This document shows positions 8,176 through 17,457 of a stretch of 64,000 nucleotides of DNA, piece by piece. Origin of the DNA: Chitinivibrionales bacterium (GTDB taxonomy: Bacteria; Fibrobacterota; Chitinivibrionia; Chitinivibrionales; JANQEN01); contig JANQEN010000210.1 of the NCBI GenBank assembly GCA_028278335.1, positions 35,765 through 99,764 of the forward strand. The letters run 5' to 3'. The first letter of the stretch is position 1; every line of letters begins with the position of its first letter. Under the pieces are notes generated by a model. The model saw only the letters and a program-made list of their open reading frames with translations. It was not told the DNA's origin and did not search any database. Both the position numbers and the translations under genes were made by a program.

Positions 8176-9894
8176 TTGATACCTATGAAAAAATTTATCA
8201 CTGACCTCGATCATCAAAACATTGTGGAGTTGTTTGATTCCCTCTTTTCTAACTCCAGAGAAGGTATTATAATCACCAATGATCAACGGGAAATCATAGC
8301 GATAAATCCTGCATTTTCTAATATCACCCAATATACTGCAGAGGAAATAATTGGCCAAAAGCCCTCTTTCCTCTCTTCTGATCGTCACGAAAAAGATTTC
8401 TATGAAGATATGCAGTCCGATATCAAGAAAAAAGGGCGCTGGTCAGGAAACATCTGGGATCGACGTAAAAATGGTGAAGTTTTCCTCACCGAATTAACCA
8501 TTGTTGCAGTGCAACACGGTCCAGACCAAAAAGTCAACTATGTGGGAATACTCAATGATACTCCGAATATCGAAAACAACATAACTCAAAAGCAGAACCA
8601 CGACCCCTTAACCAACCTGCCAAATCGTATTCTTTTTCAGGAGCATTTCCAGTTTCTCCTGGCCCATGCCCGTCGAAATGATCAGATTTTAGCACTCCTT
8701 TTACTTGATATTGATCGTTTTAAAGTACTCAATGACACCTTGGGTTACAATGCCGGTGATATGATTTTAACGTACACTGCAGAACGACTTAAAGAGACTC
8801 TTCGTGAAGTGGATGTGGTATTTCGCTTAGGAAACGATGAATTTGCAATTATCTTGGAAGAGGTGGCTAAAGTCGAAGATACTGCAATTGTGGCAAAACG
8901 AATCTTTGAGGCCTTTAGCAAGCCCTTTAATTTAGCTTGTTATGAAAAGGATCTCTATCTTTCAACCAGTATCGGCATTAGTATTTTTCCGCAAGACGGA
9001 TCGCATTTTGAAGACCTTATTAAAAATGCCGAAGTTGCCATGTACCAGGCAAAAAAAGAGGAACAGAACAACTTCTGCCACTACTCACCTTCGATGAATG
9101 AGGCTACTTTAGAGCTTCTGACTATGGAACATCAGCTCCATAAGGCATTGGAGCAGAAGGAATTTATTGTTTACTACCAGCCAATTATTGATATCAGAGA
9201 AAACACCATTGTCGGTGCAGAAGCCCTTGCCCGTTGGCAACATCCAGAATTGGGATTGGTTCCCCCTTTCAAGTTTATCCCCATTGCAGAGGAGACCGGA
9301 CTCATCATTCCCATTGGTGAGTATATCATGGTTTCGGCCTGTAAGATGGCTCGTCACTGGCACTCCTTAGGATTTGACAATTTCCATATATCAGTCAATC
9401 TTTCAGCGCGGCAGTTTCAGCAACATGACCTGGTGGAAAAGATGGAAATTATTCTCATGGAGAGTAAACTTCCACCGAAGTTTTTAGAGTTAGAGATAAC
9501 TGAGAGTATTGGTATGCAGGATGCTGAAAACACGATAAAGATTCTCGAAGATATCAAGAAAAAGGGCATCTATATATCAATCGATGATTTTGGAACGGGC
9601 TACTCCTCACTAAGCTATCTCAAGCGCTTTCCAATCAACACCTTAAAGGTTGATCGCTCTTTTGTAAAAGACATCGGTATTAGCCTTGATAGTGAGACCA
9701 TTGTCTCAGTCATTATTACGATGGCCCATACCTTAAACCTTAAAGTAATAGCAGAAGGTGTAGAAACAGTTGATCAATTGGCCTTTCTAAAAGCCCATAA
9801 ATGTGATATGCTGCAGGGATATCTCTTTAGTAAACCAGTACCAGCAGAAGAGTTCGAAGCCCTTCTTAAAAAAACGCAAAAGTCCTCTAAATAG
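8176..9894 (+). CDS. PAS-GGDEF-EAL cyclic-di-GMP protein, likely phosphodiesterase
   Basis: Cytoplasmic protein of 572 residues with PAS (about 18-135), GGDEF (about 140-300) and EAL (about 315-562) domains. The cyclase motif reads GNDEF, the second Gly being Asn, so cyclase activity is doubtful; the inhibitory RxxD (REVD) is kept. The EAL side looks fully active: EALARW, NLSARQF, EITES, DDFGTGYSS, LKVDRSF, AEGVET and LQGYLFSKP are all present. Likely hydrolyses c-di-GMP under control of the PAS domain, with the GGDEF domain perhaps sensing GTP. The track start is TTG (8176), 12 bases after AAAGG; ATG at 8185 (MKKFIT) is the alternative. Confidence 0.93.
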   Translation: MIPMKKFITDLDHQNIVELFDSLFSNSREGIIITNDQREIIAINPAFSNITQYTAEEIIGQKPSFLSSDRHEKDFYEDMQSDIKKKGRWSGNIWDRRKNGEVFLTELTIVAVQHGPDQKVNYVGILNDTPNIENNITQKQNHDPLTNLPNRILFQEHFQFLLAHARRNDQILALLLLDIDRFKVLNDTLGYNAGDMILTYTAERLKETLREVDVVFRLGNDEFAIILEEVAKVEDTAIVAKRIFEAFSKPFNLACYEKDLYLSTSIGISIFPQDGSHFEDLIKNAEVAMYQAKKEEQNNFCHYSPSMNEATLELLTMEHQLHKALEQKEFIVYYQPIIDIRENTIVGAEALARWQHPELGLVPPFKFIPIAEETGLIIPIGEYIMVSACKMARHWHSLGFDNFHISVNLSARQFQQHDLVEKMEIILMESKLPPKFLELEITESIGMQDAENTIKILEDIKKKGIYISIDDFGTGYSSLSYLKRFPINTLKVDRSFVKDIGISLDSETIVSVIITMAHTLNLKVIAEGVETVDQLAFLKAHKCDMLQGYLFSKPVPAEEFEALLKKTQKSSK

Positions 9895-9903
9895 TTATTT
9901 TAC

Positions 9904-11031
9904 TTAGGGCAACGTCTTTCTAAACACAAAAGATTGTGGATTTATCTCTTTTTCCAAAGCAGGAAATTTCCATTGAGAAATCTCCTTTGCTATATTTTCA
10001 ATACGCCATTTTTTATCAATAGCTGAGCCGGACACATCAATCTTGAGATTTTCCACCACACCCTTCCAATTTACAGAGAAGGTCGCCTCAATTCTTGTTT
10101 TCTTACCCTTTTCTTTGACATCTGCAAATCGTTGAGCTGTAATAAAGAGAGGGCTATAGTATTTGGCAATGATCTCATCGACCATGGCTTCTTCTCGCTC
10201 CTGCAAAGTGATCGATTGATAATGACCTGTAAAGGCATCACGAATAAAATCATAGTAATCTATATCAGCCTTACATTGTCCAAAGGGTTGTCGGCTACTT
10301 TTATTATCCTCTAAAGAGTATGATGCAGAATCATCAACCGTAATATTTCTCAATCGATCGTAGAGCAACTCAATCAGCCCTTCAGGAAAAAATGAAGCAA
10401 TCGCATTGCTTGAAAAGGGATTTAATCGCTCCCCTTCAAATTCAAAGGTCGAGTCATTGAAAACCACATCAACCGAACGATCATAGGACTCTTTGACCAC
10501 CACATCGGCAATGACATCACTAAGTGCATCACTCGTATTAAGTCCAATATATTTCTGGATTTCACAGGTATCGTCACCATGAATCCATAGTTGATTAAAG
10601 GTTCTTAAAACACAGTTAAGTCCTCCAAGCTTGCCGGTGGACTTGGAAGAGGGATGAAGATAGGCATGCGTAGCATGGACAATGGATTTGGCTTCGCCTG
10701 TTGGCATTGTATAAAAAAACTCTTCAACACGCCAAATATAGCCATTTTCCTTAAGTTCAATTCGATCAACCTTTCTAAAATCACCACCCTCCTCAGAGCG
10801 AAATTCCCAAAATCCCGCCATTCTCTTTATTGTGCTATCTCTCTCCTCTTTTGAAAATTCAACTAAATCTTCATATTTTGACCCTGACTGCTCAAAGGCA
10901 AGGATAATATTGTTAATAAGGTCGGTCTGAGTCACCAGGTTGATAAACACCACAACAATAACCAAAGCAACAAGAATTACCGTGGCTCTTTGAAAGGGGT
11001 TTTTGCTTTTTGAGGAAAATTTTTTTGGCAT
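9904..11031 (-). CDS. Membrane-anchored protein with TonB/AgmX-like C-terminal domain
   Basis: 375 residues: a basic N-terminus, one membrane segment at about 16-35 (ATVILVALVIVVVFIN), a long extracytoplasmic middle that I do not recognise, and a C-terminal 90 residues resembling the TonB/AgmX-PglI fold (ATFSVNWKGVVENLKID ... ISQWKFP). The middle has two Cys (NCVLRTF, DDTCEI) that could pair. Ribosome site AAGGAGA before ATG. Monocistronic, convergent with the GGDEF-EAL gene nine bases away. A periplasmic role in envelope work is likely; no specific function can be given. Confidence 0.6.
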   Translation of the reverse strand: MPKKFSSKSKNPFQRATVILVALVIVVVFINLVTQTDLINNIILAFEQSGSKYEDLVEFSKEERDSTIKRMAGFWEFRSEEGGDFRKVDRIELKENGYIWRVEEFFYTMPTGEAKSIVHATHAYLHPSSKSTGKLGGLNCVLRTFNQLWIHGDDTCEIQKYIGLNTSDALSDVIADVVVKESYDRSVDVVFNDSTFEFEGERLNPFSSNAIASFFPEGLIELLYDRLRNITVDDSASYSLEDNKSSRQPFGQCKADIDYYDFIRDAFTGHYQSITLQEREEAMVDEIIAKYYSPLFITAQRFADVKEKGKKTRIEATFSVNWKGVVENLKIDVSGSAIDKKWRIENIAKEISQWKFPALEKEINPQSFVFRKTLP

Positions 11032-11130
11032 GTTACGTCTCCTTATGTTCTGCTATAAAATATACTGGTAATTCGCCATATATATAAGGGATAATAAATT
11101 ATTTTACAGATCAAACAATCGATTTTTTAT

Positions 11131-11296
11131 CCCAGATTATGCAGTAGGAGTAGATGCAGAAGTGCAAGATTATGATTTAGTAAGACGTGAAGGCTATGAA
11201 GGGCAAATCTACAAGGTGATATGGCCGAAAAGCCTGAATGTCTTAATGGGCATAAGGTTGTGCTTCTGCGCTGCTTCCTATTCCATGATCTGGGTT
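11131..11296 (+). repeat. Dispersed TIR element, copy 2 (internal-deletion type B)
   Basis: About 166 bases between CCCAGATTATGCAG and CCATGATCTGGGTT. It keeps the middle block missing from copies 1 and 5 but lacks the block GGATTACAGGCTACTTCCC to AAAGTCGTGG, so it derives from a different internal deletion. It sits 50 bases before folE and probably interrupts or displaces the folE promoter region. The track ORF starting at 11221 begins inside it. Confidence 0.9.
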
Positions 11297-11346
11297 TATA
11301 TATAAAACACCGGATTCAGTTAAAATGTTTCAATGAAAGGATAAAA

Positions 11347-11898
11347 ATGGAAGAGGCAATACGAAAGATATTGATGGAGATTGGTGAAGACCCAAATCGC
11401 GAAGGCTTAGTGGACACACCAAGAAGAGTTAAAAAATCCTTTGAGCATCTATTAAAAGGATATACCATGAATCCGGAACAGATCATTGGAAGCGCTATCT
11501 TTCATGAGAACTGCAATAATATGATTATTGTCAAGGACATTGAACTCTACAGTATGTGCGAACATCATATGCTCCCCTTTTATGGCAAGTGCCATATTGG
11601 CTATATCTCGCACAATAAAGTATATGGCGTAAGTAAATTAGCCCGATTGGTTGACTGTTTTGCCCGCCGTCTTCAAGTGCAAGAACGTCTTACCCAACAG
11701 ATTGCCCAATCTATTCTTACGCCAATCGAAGCAGAAGGAGTTGGCGTCGTTATTGAAGCAAAGCATTTGTGCATGATGATGCGTGGTATTGAAAAACAGA
11801 ACTCTAAAATGATTACTTCTGCAATGCTTGGTAGTTTTCGCGATGAGATTGCAACTCGAAATGAGTTTTTGCGATTGATAGGATTGGAAAATCGTTAA
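11347..11898 (+). CDS. folE: GTP cyclohydrolase I
   Basis: 184 residues, usual length. Converts GTP to dihydroneopterin triphosphate, the first step to folate and, in many bacteria, to queuosine. Zinc ligands C71 and H74 (MCEHHMLPF) and the later Cys in HLCMMMRG are present, as is the GYI...[12 protein letters not shown] core. I place the start at ATG 11347 with AAAGGATAAAA as ribosome site: the track's extra 42 residues (MAEKPE...) are translated from repeat element copy 2 and match nothing in the family. Monocistronic, ending three bases from the convergent STAS gene. Confidence 0.96.
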   Translation: MEEAIRKILMEIGEDPNREGLVDTPRRVKKSFEHLLKGYTMNPEQIIGSAIFHENCNNMIIVKDIELYSMCEHHMLPFYGKCHIGYISHNKVYGVSKLARLVDCFARRLQVQERLTQQIAQSILTPIEAEGVGVVIEAKHLCMMMRGIEKQNSKMITSAMLGSFRDEIATRNEFLRLIGLENR

Positions 11899-11901
11899 TC
11901 C

Positions 11902-12231
11902 TTAACCAAGCTTCTCCAGCGTATCAATAATATGAAAGGTCTTATCAAGATTGGCGAAGCAGAAGATCTCATAAATCTGGCCTTGGGGAATGAGAAAGAG
12001 AAGCTCATTTCCCTGCTCCCGATAGTTTTTCCAACAATTTACGAACACACCGAGCCCACCACTGTCAACAAAACTTACTTTTTGTAAATCAACCACAGCC
12101 TTGTCTGCTGGTTGAGCTAGCTGCTCTTGAATGGCCTGTGATACTCTGGCCGTGTCTGCACCAGACATGCGTCCCTCTAACTCTATAACCGGTATTCCCT
12201 GATGATCTACTGTTTTGACATCTAAACCCAT
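11902..12231 (-). CDS. STAS-domain anti-anti-sigma-factor-like protein
   Basis: 109 residues, a single STAS domain as in SpoIIAA/RsbV. The phosphorylatable Ser lies in FVDSGGLGVF, preceded by the strand KAVVDLQKVS. Such proteins bind an anti-sigma or switch kinase when unphosphorylated and are reset by a PP2C/SpoIIE phosphatase; a SpoIIE-type phosphatase is at 51470 in this window. Last gene of the glgP-ptsI-STAS unit (24-base gap), so it may tie partner switching to glycogen/phosphotransfer state. No kinase partner is adjacent. Confidence 0.88.
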   Translation of the reverse strand: MGLDVKTVDHQGIPVIELEGRMSGADTARVSQAIQEQLAQPADKAVVDLQKVSFVDSGGLGVFVNCWKNYREQGNELLFLIPQGQIYEIFCFANLDKTFHIIDTLEKLG

Positions 12232-12255
12232 AGTCGCTTCTCCAAAGATAGTTAA

Positions 12256-14004
12256 TTATTCAAAGGTTGGAATTTTCTGTAATAAATCACCCACCATCTG
12301 CTTGTTGACTCGCTTAATCCATTTGTTGACTCCGCTTGATGTGTCAATGGCAAAAAGGTGGGAGGCACTCTCTGCAGCCTCAACGTAGCTAATATTTGAA
12401 ATCAACTCCTTGATAATTGGGATATTTCTGGGGATGACGCTAAATCGTTTGAGGCCAATTCCTAAAAGAAGGATTGTATAGATTGGGTTACCGGCCATTT
12501 CCCCACAAATTGAGATGGAAGTGCCATTATCCTTGGAAATATCTATGGCTGTTTTGATAATTTTGATAAAGGCCGGCTCAATAGGATTGTAGAGGTGATT
12601 GACTTTGGGGTTGTTTCGATCAGCGGCACTAAGATACTGAAGTAAATCATTGGTACCAATGGAGGCGAAGTCAATCTCTCTGATAAAGGTATCCATCTCC
12701 AAAATTGCCAGTGGCACTTCAAAGAGCACACCACATTTAGGTACATCCATCTTTAATTTTTTTGACACCTCTTTGATCACTTCACGCGATTCGATCCACT
12801 CCTGCAAGGTAGTCACCATGGGGAACATGATCTTATAATTGTACTGCTGGCCTGCAATCATAATTGCTCTAAGCTGCATCTCAAAGAGATCTTTTCGTTC
12901 TAAGAGAATACGTATCGCCCGCCATCCCATAAAGGGATTGAACTCGGTTGGCATCTGGAAAAACTCGGGGATTTTATCACCCCCAATATCCATCATCCGA
13001 ACGACGCACTCCTTTTTTCCAATCTTTTTAAAAATAGACTTATAAAATTTTATCTGCTCTTCCTCAGAGGGAAACTCCTTCTTATTTGACAGAAGGTATT
13101 CGGTGCGCACCAGCCCAACACCATCGGCTCCATTGGCTGTGGCGTCGTTGATATCATCGGGCATAGAGATGTTTGCCAGCACCTCAATATGAACTCCATC
13201 GCGCGTGTAAACCGGACGATCCCACTTCTTTTTCAAGGTTTTCCGAACAACGGTTTCCTTTTTCTCCAACTCCACATATTTATTAATAACCGTTGGCGTT
13301 GGTCGAATAAAAACGGTTGCCTTGTCAGCATCAACAAGCAGTTCGTCTCCAGGGTGAATTCTCTCGGTGATGTTATGAATACCAGAGACAACAGGAATTG
13401 AATAAGAGCGAGCCAAAATTGCTGCATGGGATGTTTTGCCACCGCTGACGCTCACCACAGCTTTAATTTTGTGAACATCGTAGCTTAAGATGTCCGAGGG
13501 GGTAAAGGTACGGAGTACAACAAGGACAATGGAATCCAAAAAGGTCTTCTGTCGACCCTTGTTTTCATGGATATAGGTGATGAGTTTTTCACAAATCTCA
13601 ACCATATCACCACTTCGCTCTTTAAAATAGGAGGTTCCCGCAGCATTAAACCGTTTGATAAAGTCATTGGAGACCAGTCGTATTGACGTTTCCAAATCAA
13701 ACAGTTTTGTGGTGATAGTTTCAACCACCTGTCCAATAAACGCGGGGTCGTCAAGAATATGTTCGTAAATATTTAATATTGAGGCATCAAAACTTGAGGT
13801 TCCATCAAAATTTTTCTGATAGGAACGGTAATCCTCTTTTGCCCGTTCACGGATCTCATTGAAGCGCATGATATGATCACCCACGTCCTGTCGAGAGATC
13901 GACACAACCGACGATTGTTGCACGGCTCGCCCAACAATGTAGGCTTTTCCAAGACCCTTTCCTTCAACAACGGTGATACCCGATAATTTTCGTTCCTTTG
14001 TCAT
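12256..14004 (-). CDS. ptsI: PEP-protein phosphotransferase (PTS enzyme I)
   Basis: 582 residues from the chosen start, the usual EI length without an extra GAF domain. EI takes phosphate from PEP to its His and passes it to HPr. Active-site His 193 lies in GGKTSHAAILARS, the PEP-binding GADGVGLVRTEYLL and the C-terminal Cys in SICGEMAGNP are present. Start chosen at ATG 14004, two bases after the glgP stop with GAAGG upstream; the track's additional 11 residues overlap glgP. No HPr or EII gene is nearby, so a regulatory rather than sugar-uptake role is possible. Confidence 0.93.
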   Translation of the reverse strand: MTKERKLSGITVVEGKGLGKAYIVGRAVQQSSVVSISRQDVGDHIMRFNEIRERAKEDYRSYQKNFDGTSSFDASILNIYEHILDDPAFIGQVVETITTKLFDLETSIRLVSNDFIKRFNAAGTSYFKERSGDMVEICEKLITYIHENKGRQKTFLDSIVLVVLRTFTPSDILSYDVHKIKAVVSVSGGKTSHAAILARSYSIPVVSGIHNITERIHPGDELLVDADKATVFIRPTPTVINKYVELEKKETVVRKTLKKKWDRPVYTRDGVHIEVLANISMPDDINDATANGADGVGLVRTEYLLSNKKEFPSEEEQIKFYKSIFKKIGKKECVVRMMDIGGDKIPEFFQMPTEFNPFMGWRAIRILLERKDLFEMQLRAIMIAGQQYNYKIMFPMVTTLQEWIESREVIKEVSKKLKMDVPKCGVLFEVPLAILEMDTFIREIDFASIGTNDLLQYLSAADRNNPKVNHLYNPIEPAFIKIIKTAIDISKDNGTSISICGEMAGNPIYTILLLGIGLKRFSVIPRNIPIIKELISNISYVEAAESASHLFAIDTSSGVNKWIKRVNKQMVGDLLQKIPTFE

Positions 14005-14006
14005 AT

Positions 14007-16394
14007 CTATACTACCTTCCAGATATCTTTTGAACACTGCATTACTGCACGATCACAGGAAAACCAGCCTAAACGAGCAATATTGAGCAAACACATGGAG
14101 AGCCATTTACTTCGCTCTTTGTATAATCCTTCGATAGATTTTTGCTTCTTCATGTAGTCGTCAAAGTCACGAAGCACACAAAAGATGTCAACGTCTTTTA
14201 ATGAGGCAATCAAAGGATTGATCATATTATGATTGGGAAAGGAGGGCAAAATCTCTTCCAAAAATGAGAATATCGCCTGGAGCTCTTTGCTTTTGTCAAT
14301 AATCTCATGGGGGTTATTTTGAGTCGTTGTGCCGATCAGAGAACTTTTTTTCCCAAAGATCACCATGTTCTCTTTTCCAACTTTCTCAATCATCTCAATA
14401 TTTGAGCCACTTTGACTGGCGATTGTAATTGCGCCATTAAGAGCAAATTTCATATTACTGGTACCGCTTGCTTCCCAACCGGGCGTAGAAATCTGCTCGG
14501 AAAGGTCTGCCGCAGGAACCGTATGCTCGGCCATACTCATCCCATAGTTGGGAATAAAAATAACTTTAATCTGATTTTTTGCCAGAGGATCGTTATTAAT
14601 TATTTGGATAATAATATGTATTAAATGAATGATCTGTTTTGCCAAAAAGTCTGCCGGTGCAGCACGGCCTCCAAAGATATGCGTTCTCTGTAATCCAATT
14701 TCTTTACCATCCCTAATTTTTAGGTATTGCGATATGATGTAAAAAAGCTGGAGTAATTGTCGCTTACAGGGATGTATTCTTCGACAATGAATGTCAAAAA
14801 ATGAGTTTGGATCAATCTCAATTCCATAGTACTTCTCTAACACCATACTTAAATTGCGTTTTGCCGTGTGCTTGACATCCTCAAATCGAATGAGAACCTC
14901 GCTATCATTGGCAAACTTTTCCAATTCACTGAGTTTATTGAAATCACCAACCGAATCTTCCTCTAAAAGTTCATTTAAGAGAAAGGTTAATGGCCTATTG
15001 GCAGAAAACAGCCATCGACGAAAGGTGATGCCGTTAGTCACACTCTGCAAATTCTTTTTTGTAAACTCAAAGACTCCGGGAAAAACTTTTTTCCGCAGCT
15101 GTTTTGTCTGCTCCTTAGAGACTCCATTGACAACAGAGGAACCAATAATCCCTAAATGGTCCATCTTTATCCGTTTGACCTCCTCCTCTTCGATAATAGA
15201 AAGGTCCTTTTTATGCTCTTTGGGTAATTCAACACTTCCACTACAATGCTTCAAATGCCAAGCATTGATATCTTCAATGATCTGAGTATGGCGAGGTAAA
15301 ATTTCATTCAACAGATAGAGGGGAAGTTTTTCATAGCTATCAGGTGAAATCGCATGGCTGGTATAGGAAAACACATTCCGTGTTATTCTCCAGGCATCTT
15401 TCCAATCTAGCTGTTCTCGGTCTAAAAGAAGACGCATCATCTCGGGGATTGCCATAGCACAGCGATTGCCATTGAGCTGAATGGCCACCTTCTTGTCAAG
15501 ATCTACAATACGAGAATTGTGCAATTTATAGCGACGAATAATATCTCTTAGCGAAGCAGAAGCAAGAAAATACTCCTGTTTAATACGCATTTCCGTTGCA
15601 CGATGCACATCTTCATCAGGGAATAGATAGTTGGTAATACGCCCTGTCTTAAACTTCTCCTCCACAGCTCTAATATAATCACCATGGTTCATATAATCCT
15701 GCAAAAACTGCTCGGAGGCCTGCGCAGACCAAAGGCGCAGTGTATGTACCGTGTCATTCTTATACCCGGCAATAGGAAAGTCGTAGGGAACTGCATTTAC
15801 ACTATCCGCAGGAAGCCAGTAGTCTCCATTATCAGGTGAGGGTTTAAGAGAGCCATGGAACTCTACGGTATTAGCATATTCTGGTCGTTTAATAAACCAT
15901 TGATGACTTTTATGCAACCAATCATAGGGCTGTTCTGTTTGCATGCCATCACGAATTTCCTGATTGAATAGGGCATAATCATAATTTAATCCATACCCCA
16001 TACCGGGAATACCAATAGACGCCATGGCATCTAAGATACAGGAAGCAAGACGCCCCTTTCCAGGATTTCCAAGATTGAGGTCAGCCTCTTGTCCATACAA
16101 CTCATCAAGAGAAAAACCGAGTCGCTCAGCTGCCTCTACCGTACTTTTTTCTAATCCCAAATTGATAATATTTTGTTTAAGGCTCTTACCAAAAACATAC
16201 TCTAAGGAGAGATAATAGACACGACGGGGGTTTCCTGAATGATATTTCTTTTGGGTTTCAATCCATTTATTGAGCATATGGCTTCGCACAGCATAGGAGA
16301 GTGCCATATACTTATCATGAGCGGTTGCAGTTGAATCATCCTTAGCCTGGATAAATCGCAAATAGCGAAAATAGAATTTTGATATATTCTCCAT
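14007..16394 (-). CDS. glgP: Alpha-glucan (glycogen) phosphorylase, divergent subfamily
   Basis: 795 residues, PLP-dependent family GT35, releasing glucose-1-phosphate from glycogen. The PLP Lys lies in EASGTSNMKFALNGA, and IFGGRAAP, ADLSEQISTPG and PNYGMSMAE match the family. Several normally strict motifs differ: the loop LNDTHPAIAIPE reads LNGNRCAMAIPE, RIHEYKRQ reads RIHPCKRQ, and the GTLDGANVE segment reads ASQSGSNIE. Thus the core is kept but the glucan-acceptor site is remodelled; a different acceptor or altered regulation is possible. First gene of an operon with ptsI and STAS; ribosome site AAGGAACCT. Confidence 0.93.
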   Translation of the reverse strand: MENISKFYFRYLRFIQAKDDSTATAHDKYMALSYAVRSHMLNKWIETQKKYHSGNPRRVYYLSLEYVFGKSLKQNIINLGLEKSTVEAAERLGFSLDELYGQEADLNLGNPGKGRLASCILDAMASIGIPGMGYGLNYDYALFNQEIRDGMQTEQPYDWLHKSHQWFIKRPEYANTVEFHGSLKPSPDNGDYWLPADSVNAVPYDFPIAGYKNDTVHTLRLWSAQASEQFLQDYMNHGDYIRAVEEKFKTGRITNYLFPDEDVHRATEMRIKQEYFLASASLRDIIRRYKLHNSRIVDLDKKVAIQLNGNRCAMAIPEMMRLLLDREQLDWKDAWRITRNVFSYTSHAISPDSYEKLPLYLLNEILPRHTQIIEDINAWHLKHCSGSVELPKEHKKDLSIIEEEEVKRIKMDHLGIIGSSVVNGVSKEQTKQLRKKVFPGVFEFTKKNLQSVTNGITFRRWLFSANRPLTFLLNELLEEDSVGDFNKLSELEKFANDSEVLIRFEDVKHTAKRNLSMVLEKYYGIEIDPNSFFDIHCRRIHPCKRQLLQLFYIISQYLKIRDGKEIGLQRTHIFGGRAAPADFLAKQIIHLIHIIIQIINNDPLAKNQIKVIFIPNYGMSMAEHTVPAADLSEQISTPGWEASGTSNMKFALNGAITIASQSGSNIEMIEKVGKENMVIFGKKSSLIGTTTQNNPHEIIDKSKELQAIFSFLEEILPSFPNHNMINPLIASLKDVDIFCVLRDFDDYMKKQKSIEGLYKERSKWLSMCLLNIARLGWFSCDRAVMQCSKDIWKVV

Positions 16395-16769
16395 AGGTTC
16401 CTTTAAAACTGTACTGATATCAAAGGCATCTGTACCAAAATGTACAACGCTTCACAGGCTAAATGTGTTCACCACTGTAAAGAATAGCGTAGTAAAGCCG
16501 CTTCATATCGTTTATCGAGGGCATCGGGCAAAGCAAAGCAGCTGTAAATAGGTCTGATGCAGTCTCTGTGCTTACGTATGTTCAAATCAAATATCACTAT
16601 CAATATAATTTATTTTATCAACAACTTTCTCTAAATTATTGCTGTTATAGCCGTTATCTTCTCTGTACAAACTAAAAAAACTTCAAATCTATTAAAAAAT
16701 GTATGCTAATGTATTATTCACTTGTGTTTCATAAAAGAGGGCAATTATTTTTAAGGGCCACAAATCTAC
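16395..16769. other. Intergenic region upstream of tRNA-Ser, with a coding-like remnant
   Basis: On the minus strand, 16469-16597 is a 42-codon frame (GTG possible start, ending RYSLQW then TGA) with strongly protein-like composition (…CFALPDALDKRYEAAL…), but no ribosome site. It could be the tail of a degraded gene or part of another dispersed repeat. The last 100 bases before the tRNA are AT-rich and should carry its promoter; no clear consensus pair is visible. Confidence 0.35.
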
Positions 16770-16859
16770 GGAGGGGTGGCCGAGCGGCTTAAGGCAACGG
16801 TTTGCTAAACCGTCGTAGGGGCAACTCTACCGGAGGTTCAAATCCTCTCCCCTCCGCCA
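16770..16859 (+). tRNA. tRNA-Ser (GCU anticodon)
   Basis: 90 bases with encoded CCA. Acceptor arms GGAGGGG/CCCCTCC pair fully, the anticodon stem-loop CGGTTTGCTAAACCG carries GCT, a long class II variable arm (TCGTAGGGGCAACTCTAC region) marks Ser, and the T-arm GGAGGTTCAAATCCTCT is normal. Reads AGC/AGU codons. Confidence 0.95.
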
Positions 16860-16861
16860 CC

Positions 16862-16903
16862 AAAAAGGTCACTGGGTAACCAAAAAAGGGTGGCCTTTTT
16901 TTA
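16862..16903 (+). terminator. Rho-independent terminator after tRNA-Ser
   Basis: AAAAAGGTCAC pairs with GGTGGCCTTTTT (one G-U), loop about 15 bases, then a T run; three bases downstream of the tRNA CCA end. Confidence 0.8.
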
Positions 16904-17028
16904 ATTCTTTTGAGTGAATCATACAGGCTATAACTGCAGTTTTTCTTCCATATACAGCTATAACAATGGTAATATTGTACAATAATGGACCTTAATCGTC
17001 AACAACGGATCGATTAACTAACGGTGGT

Positions 17029-17370
17029 TTATAAAAGTGACTCCAATGAGGTGATTACCTTAAGCACTGTTGTCAGCTTGGTAAACTCCAAGAGACGGTT
17101 CATATAGGCTTGAGGGTTATCATTTTCAGTGAGAAGGATCAATTCCCGCCCAGATTTCTGCATTAGTGTATGATAATAAAGAATAATGCCAAGTCCGGTG
17201 CTATCCATAAAGTCAGTCCGGGTAATATCTAAGATAATCTGATTGGTCTCTTTTTTATAAACACTCTCCAACTTTTTCTTCAACTTTTTCGAATCTACCC
17301 CGATAACTCTTCCGTCCAAATGGATTAAAGGGATATCATGAAACTTTTTCACTATCAGAGCTAAGGCCAT
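17029..17370 (-). CDS. STAS-domain anti-anti-sigma-factor-like protein
   Basis: 113 residues from the chosen start. Single STAS domain with phospho-Ser candidate in FMDSTGLGII and strand NQIILDITRT. The start ATG 17370 has an excellent ribosome site (AGGAG, eight bases away); the track's 24 extra N-terminal residues lack one. Same orientation as the rluB gene 87 bases upstream, so probably co-transcribed. Second cytoplasmic STAS protein of the window; expected to act in a partner-switching relay with an unseen kinase and a SpoIIE phosphatase. Confidence 0.87.
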   Translation of the reverse strand: MALALIVKKFHDIPLIHLDGRVIGVDSKKLKKKLESVYKKETNQIILDITRTDFMDSTGLGIILYYHTLMQKSGRELILLTENDNPQAYMNRLLEFTKLTTVLKVITSLESLL

Positions 17371-17457
17371 GTGTATATCTCCTGCCAGTTCAAATGTACC
17401 GTGCTTTACCCTATCCTCCCCAGCATATTGGGCACCTATCAAAAATTATATTATTAA

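Noticed and set aside
11221-11346. N-terminal 42 residues of the track folE ORF
   Set aside because: Encoded by repeat copy 2, not alignable to FolE, and a proper ribosome site and ATG exist at 11347.
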